A stretch of DNA of 5,745 bases from Spirochaetaceae bacterium (GTDB taxonomy: Bacteria > Spirochaetota > Spirochaetia > B11-G9): positions 1-5,745 of the forward strand of contig JAUVLL010000229.1 in the NCBI GenBank assembly GCA_030600745.1, written 5' to 3'. The position numbers were made by a program, and so were the translations under genes. Each line of letters starts with the position of its first letter. Positions within the stretch are counted from its first letter, which is position 1. Below are positions 5,581 through 5,745 of the stretch, one piece after another. Below the pieces are notes generated by a model, which was given only the letters and a program-made list of their open reading frames with translations, did not search any database and was not told where the DNA came from.

Positions 5581-5745
5581 ATGAAGTTGAATTTAAATGA
5601 TTTAGTAAATAATGATGATTGGAAGAAAAATAGTTACAAGCTTCCTTCCTACAATATTGAGGAAGTAAAGCAAAGGACAATAAAAAAACCTGTCTGGATA
5701 CATTTTGGAGCAGGTAACATTTTCAGAGCGTTTCCTGCTGTTCTT
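5581..5745 (+). CDS. uxuB: Mannitol dehydrogenase family oxidoreductase, probable fructuronate reductase (3' end cut by window edge)
   Basis: Only the first 55 codons are visible. The fragment shows a short N-terminal extension and then WIHFGAGNIFRAFPA at 39-53, where the GAGN turn is the start of the NAD(P)-binding Rossmann fold of polyol-specific long-chain dehydrogenases. In this family the enzymes include fructuronate reductase (UxuB), tagaturonate reductase (UxaB) and mannitol or arabitol dehydrogenases. UxuB, which reduces D-fructuronate to D-mannonate with NADH, is preferred because the window's UxaC plus UxaE would converge on fructuronate. The catalytic lysine region lies outside the window and cannot be checked. 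The ATG at 5581 is supported by GGAGG eight bases upstream. It is second in the plus-strand unit. Family membership is secure; UxuB versus UxaB rests on context. Confidence 0.78.
   Translation, partial: MKLNLNDLVNNDDWKKNSYKLPSYNIEEVKQRTIKKPVWIHFGAGNIFRAFPAVL

Noticed and set aside
1..5745. Mobile elements, CRISPR arrays, tRNA or rRNA genes, riboswitches
   Set aside because: I found no transposase or integrase motifs, regularly spaced repeats or RNA-gene-like segments. Apart from the 161-bp divergent region, all gaps are under 45 nt.

Overview
This window is a hexuronate (D-glucuronate / D-galacturonate) catabolism locus built from two divergent transcription units around one 161-bp control region (4491-4651). 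On the minus strand, reading leftward, lie a DeoR-family regulator, uxaC (glucuronate isomerase), uxaE (tagaturonate epimerase) and a PfkB-family kinase that is most likely 2-keto-3-deoxygluconate kinase (kdgK, cut by the left edge). On the plus strand lie a HAD-superfamily hydrolase of unknown substrate and the first 55 codons of a mannitol-dehydrogenase-family oxidoreductase, most likely fructuronate reductase (uxuB, cut by the right edge). Coding sequence fills nearly all of the window. The minus-strand gaps are only 11-36 nt and each gene has a clear purine-rich ribosome binding site, so the minus side reads as one operon.

The genes fit one pathway. UxaC converts glucuronate to fructuronate and galacturonate to tagaturonate. 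UxaE would epimerise tagaturonate to fructuronate, so galacturonate can join the glucuronate branch without the UxaB/UxaA pair. UxuB reduces fructuronate to mannonate. Mannonate dehydratase (UxuA), which is not in the window, would make 2-keto-3-deoxygluconate, and KdgK would phosphorylate it to KDPG. UxuA and KDPG aldolase are the missing steps and would be expected just outside either edge or elsewhere in the genome. The HAD protein has no assigned step in this pathway and is the least explained gene here.

The control region holds a plausible plus-strand sigma70-type promoter overlapped by a perfect 10-bp palindrome, and a 26-bp inverted repeat spanning the candidate promoter of the regulator. 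Both are reasonable operator candidates for the DeoR protein, but this is inference from position and symmetry only.

The organism is a bacterium with a moderately AT-rich genome (about 40% GC by eye) and strong AGGAG-type ribosome binding sites. The UxaE route is best known from Thermotoga and also occurs in Spirochaetes and Firmicutes. A fermentative spirochaete or clostridium-like anaerobe is my best guess, but the window does not settle it. I see no mobile elements, RNA genes, CRISPR arrays or broken genes.
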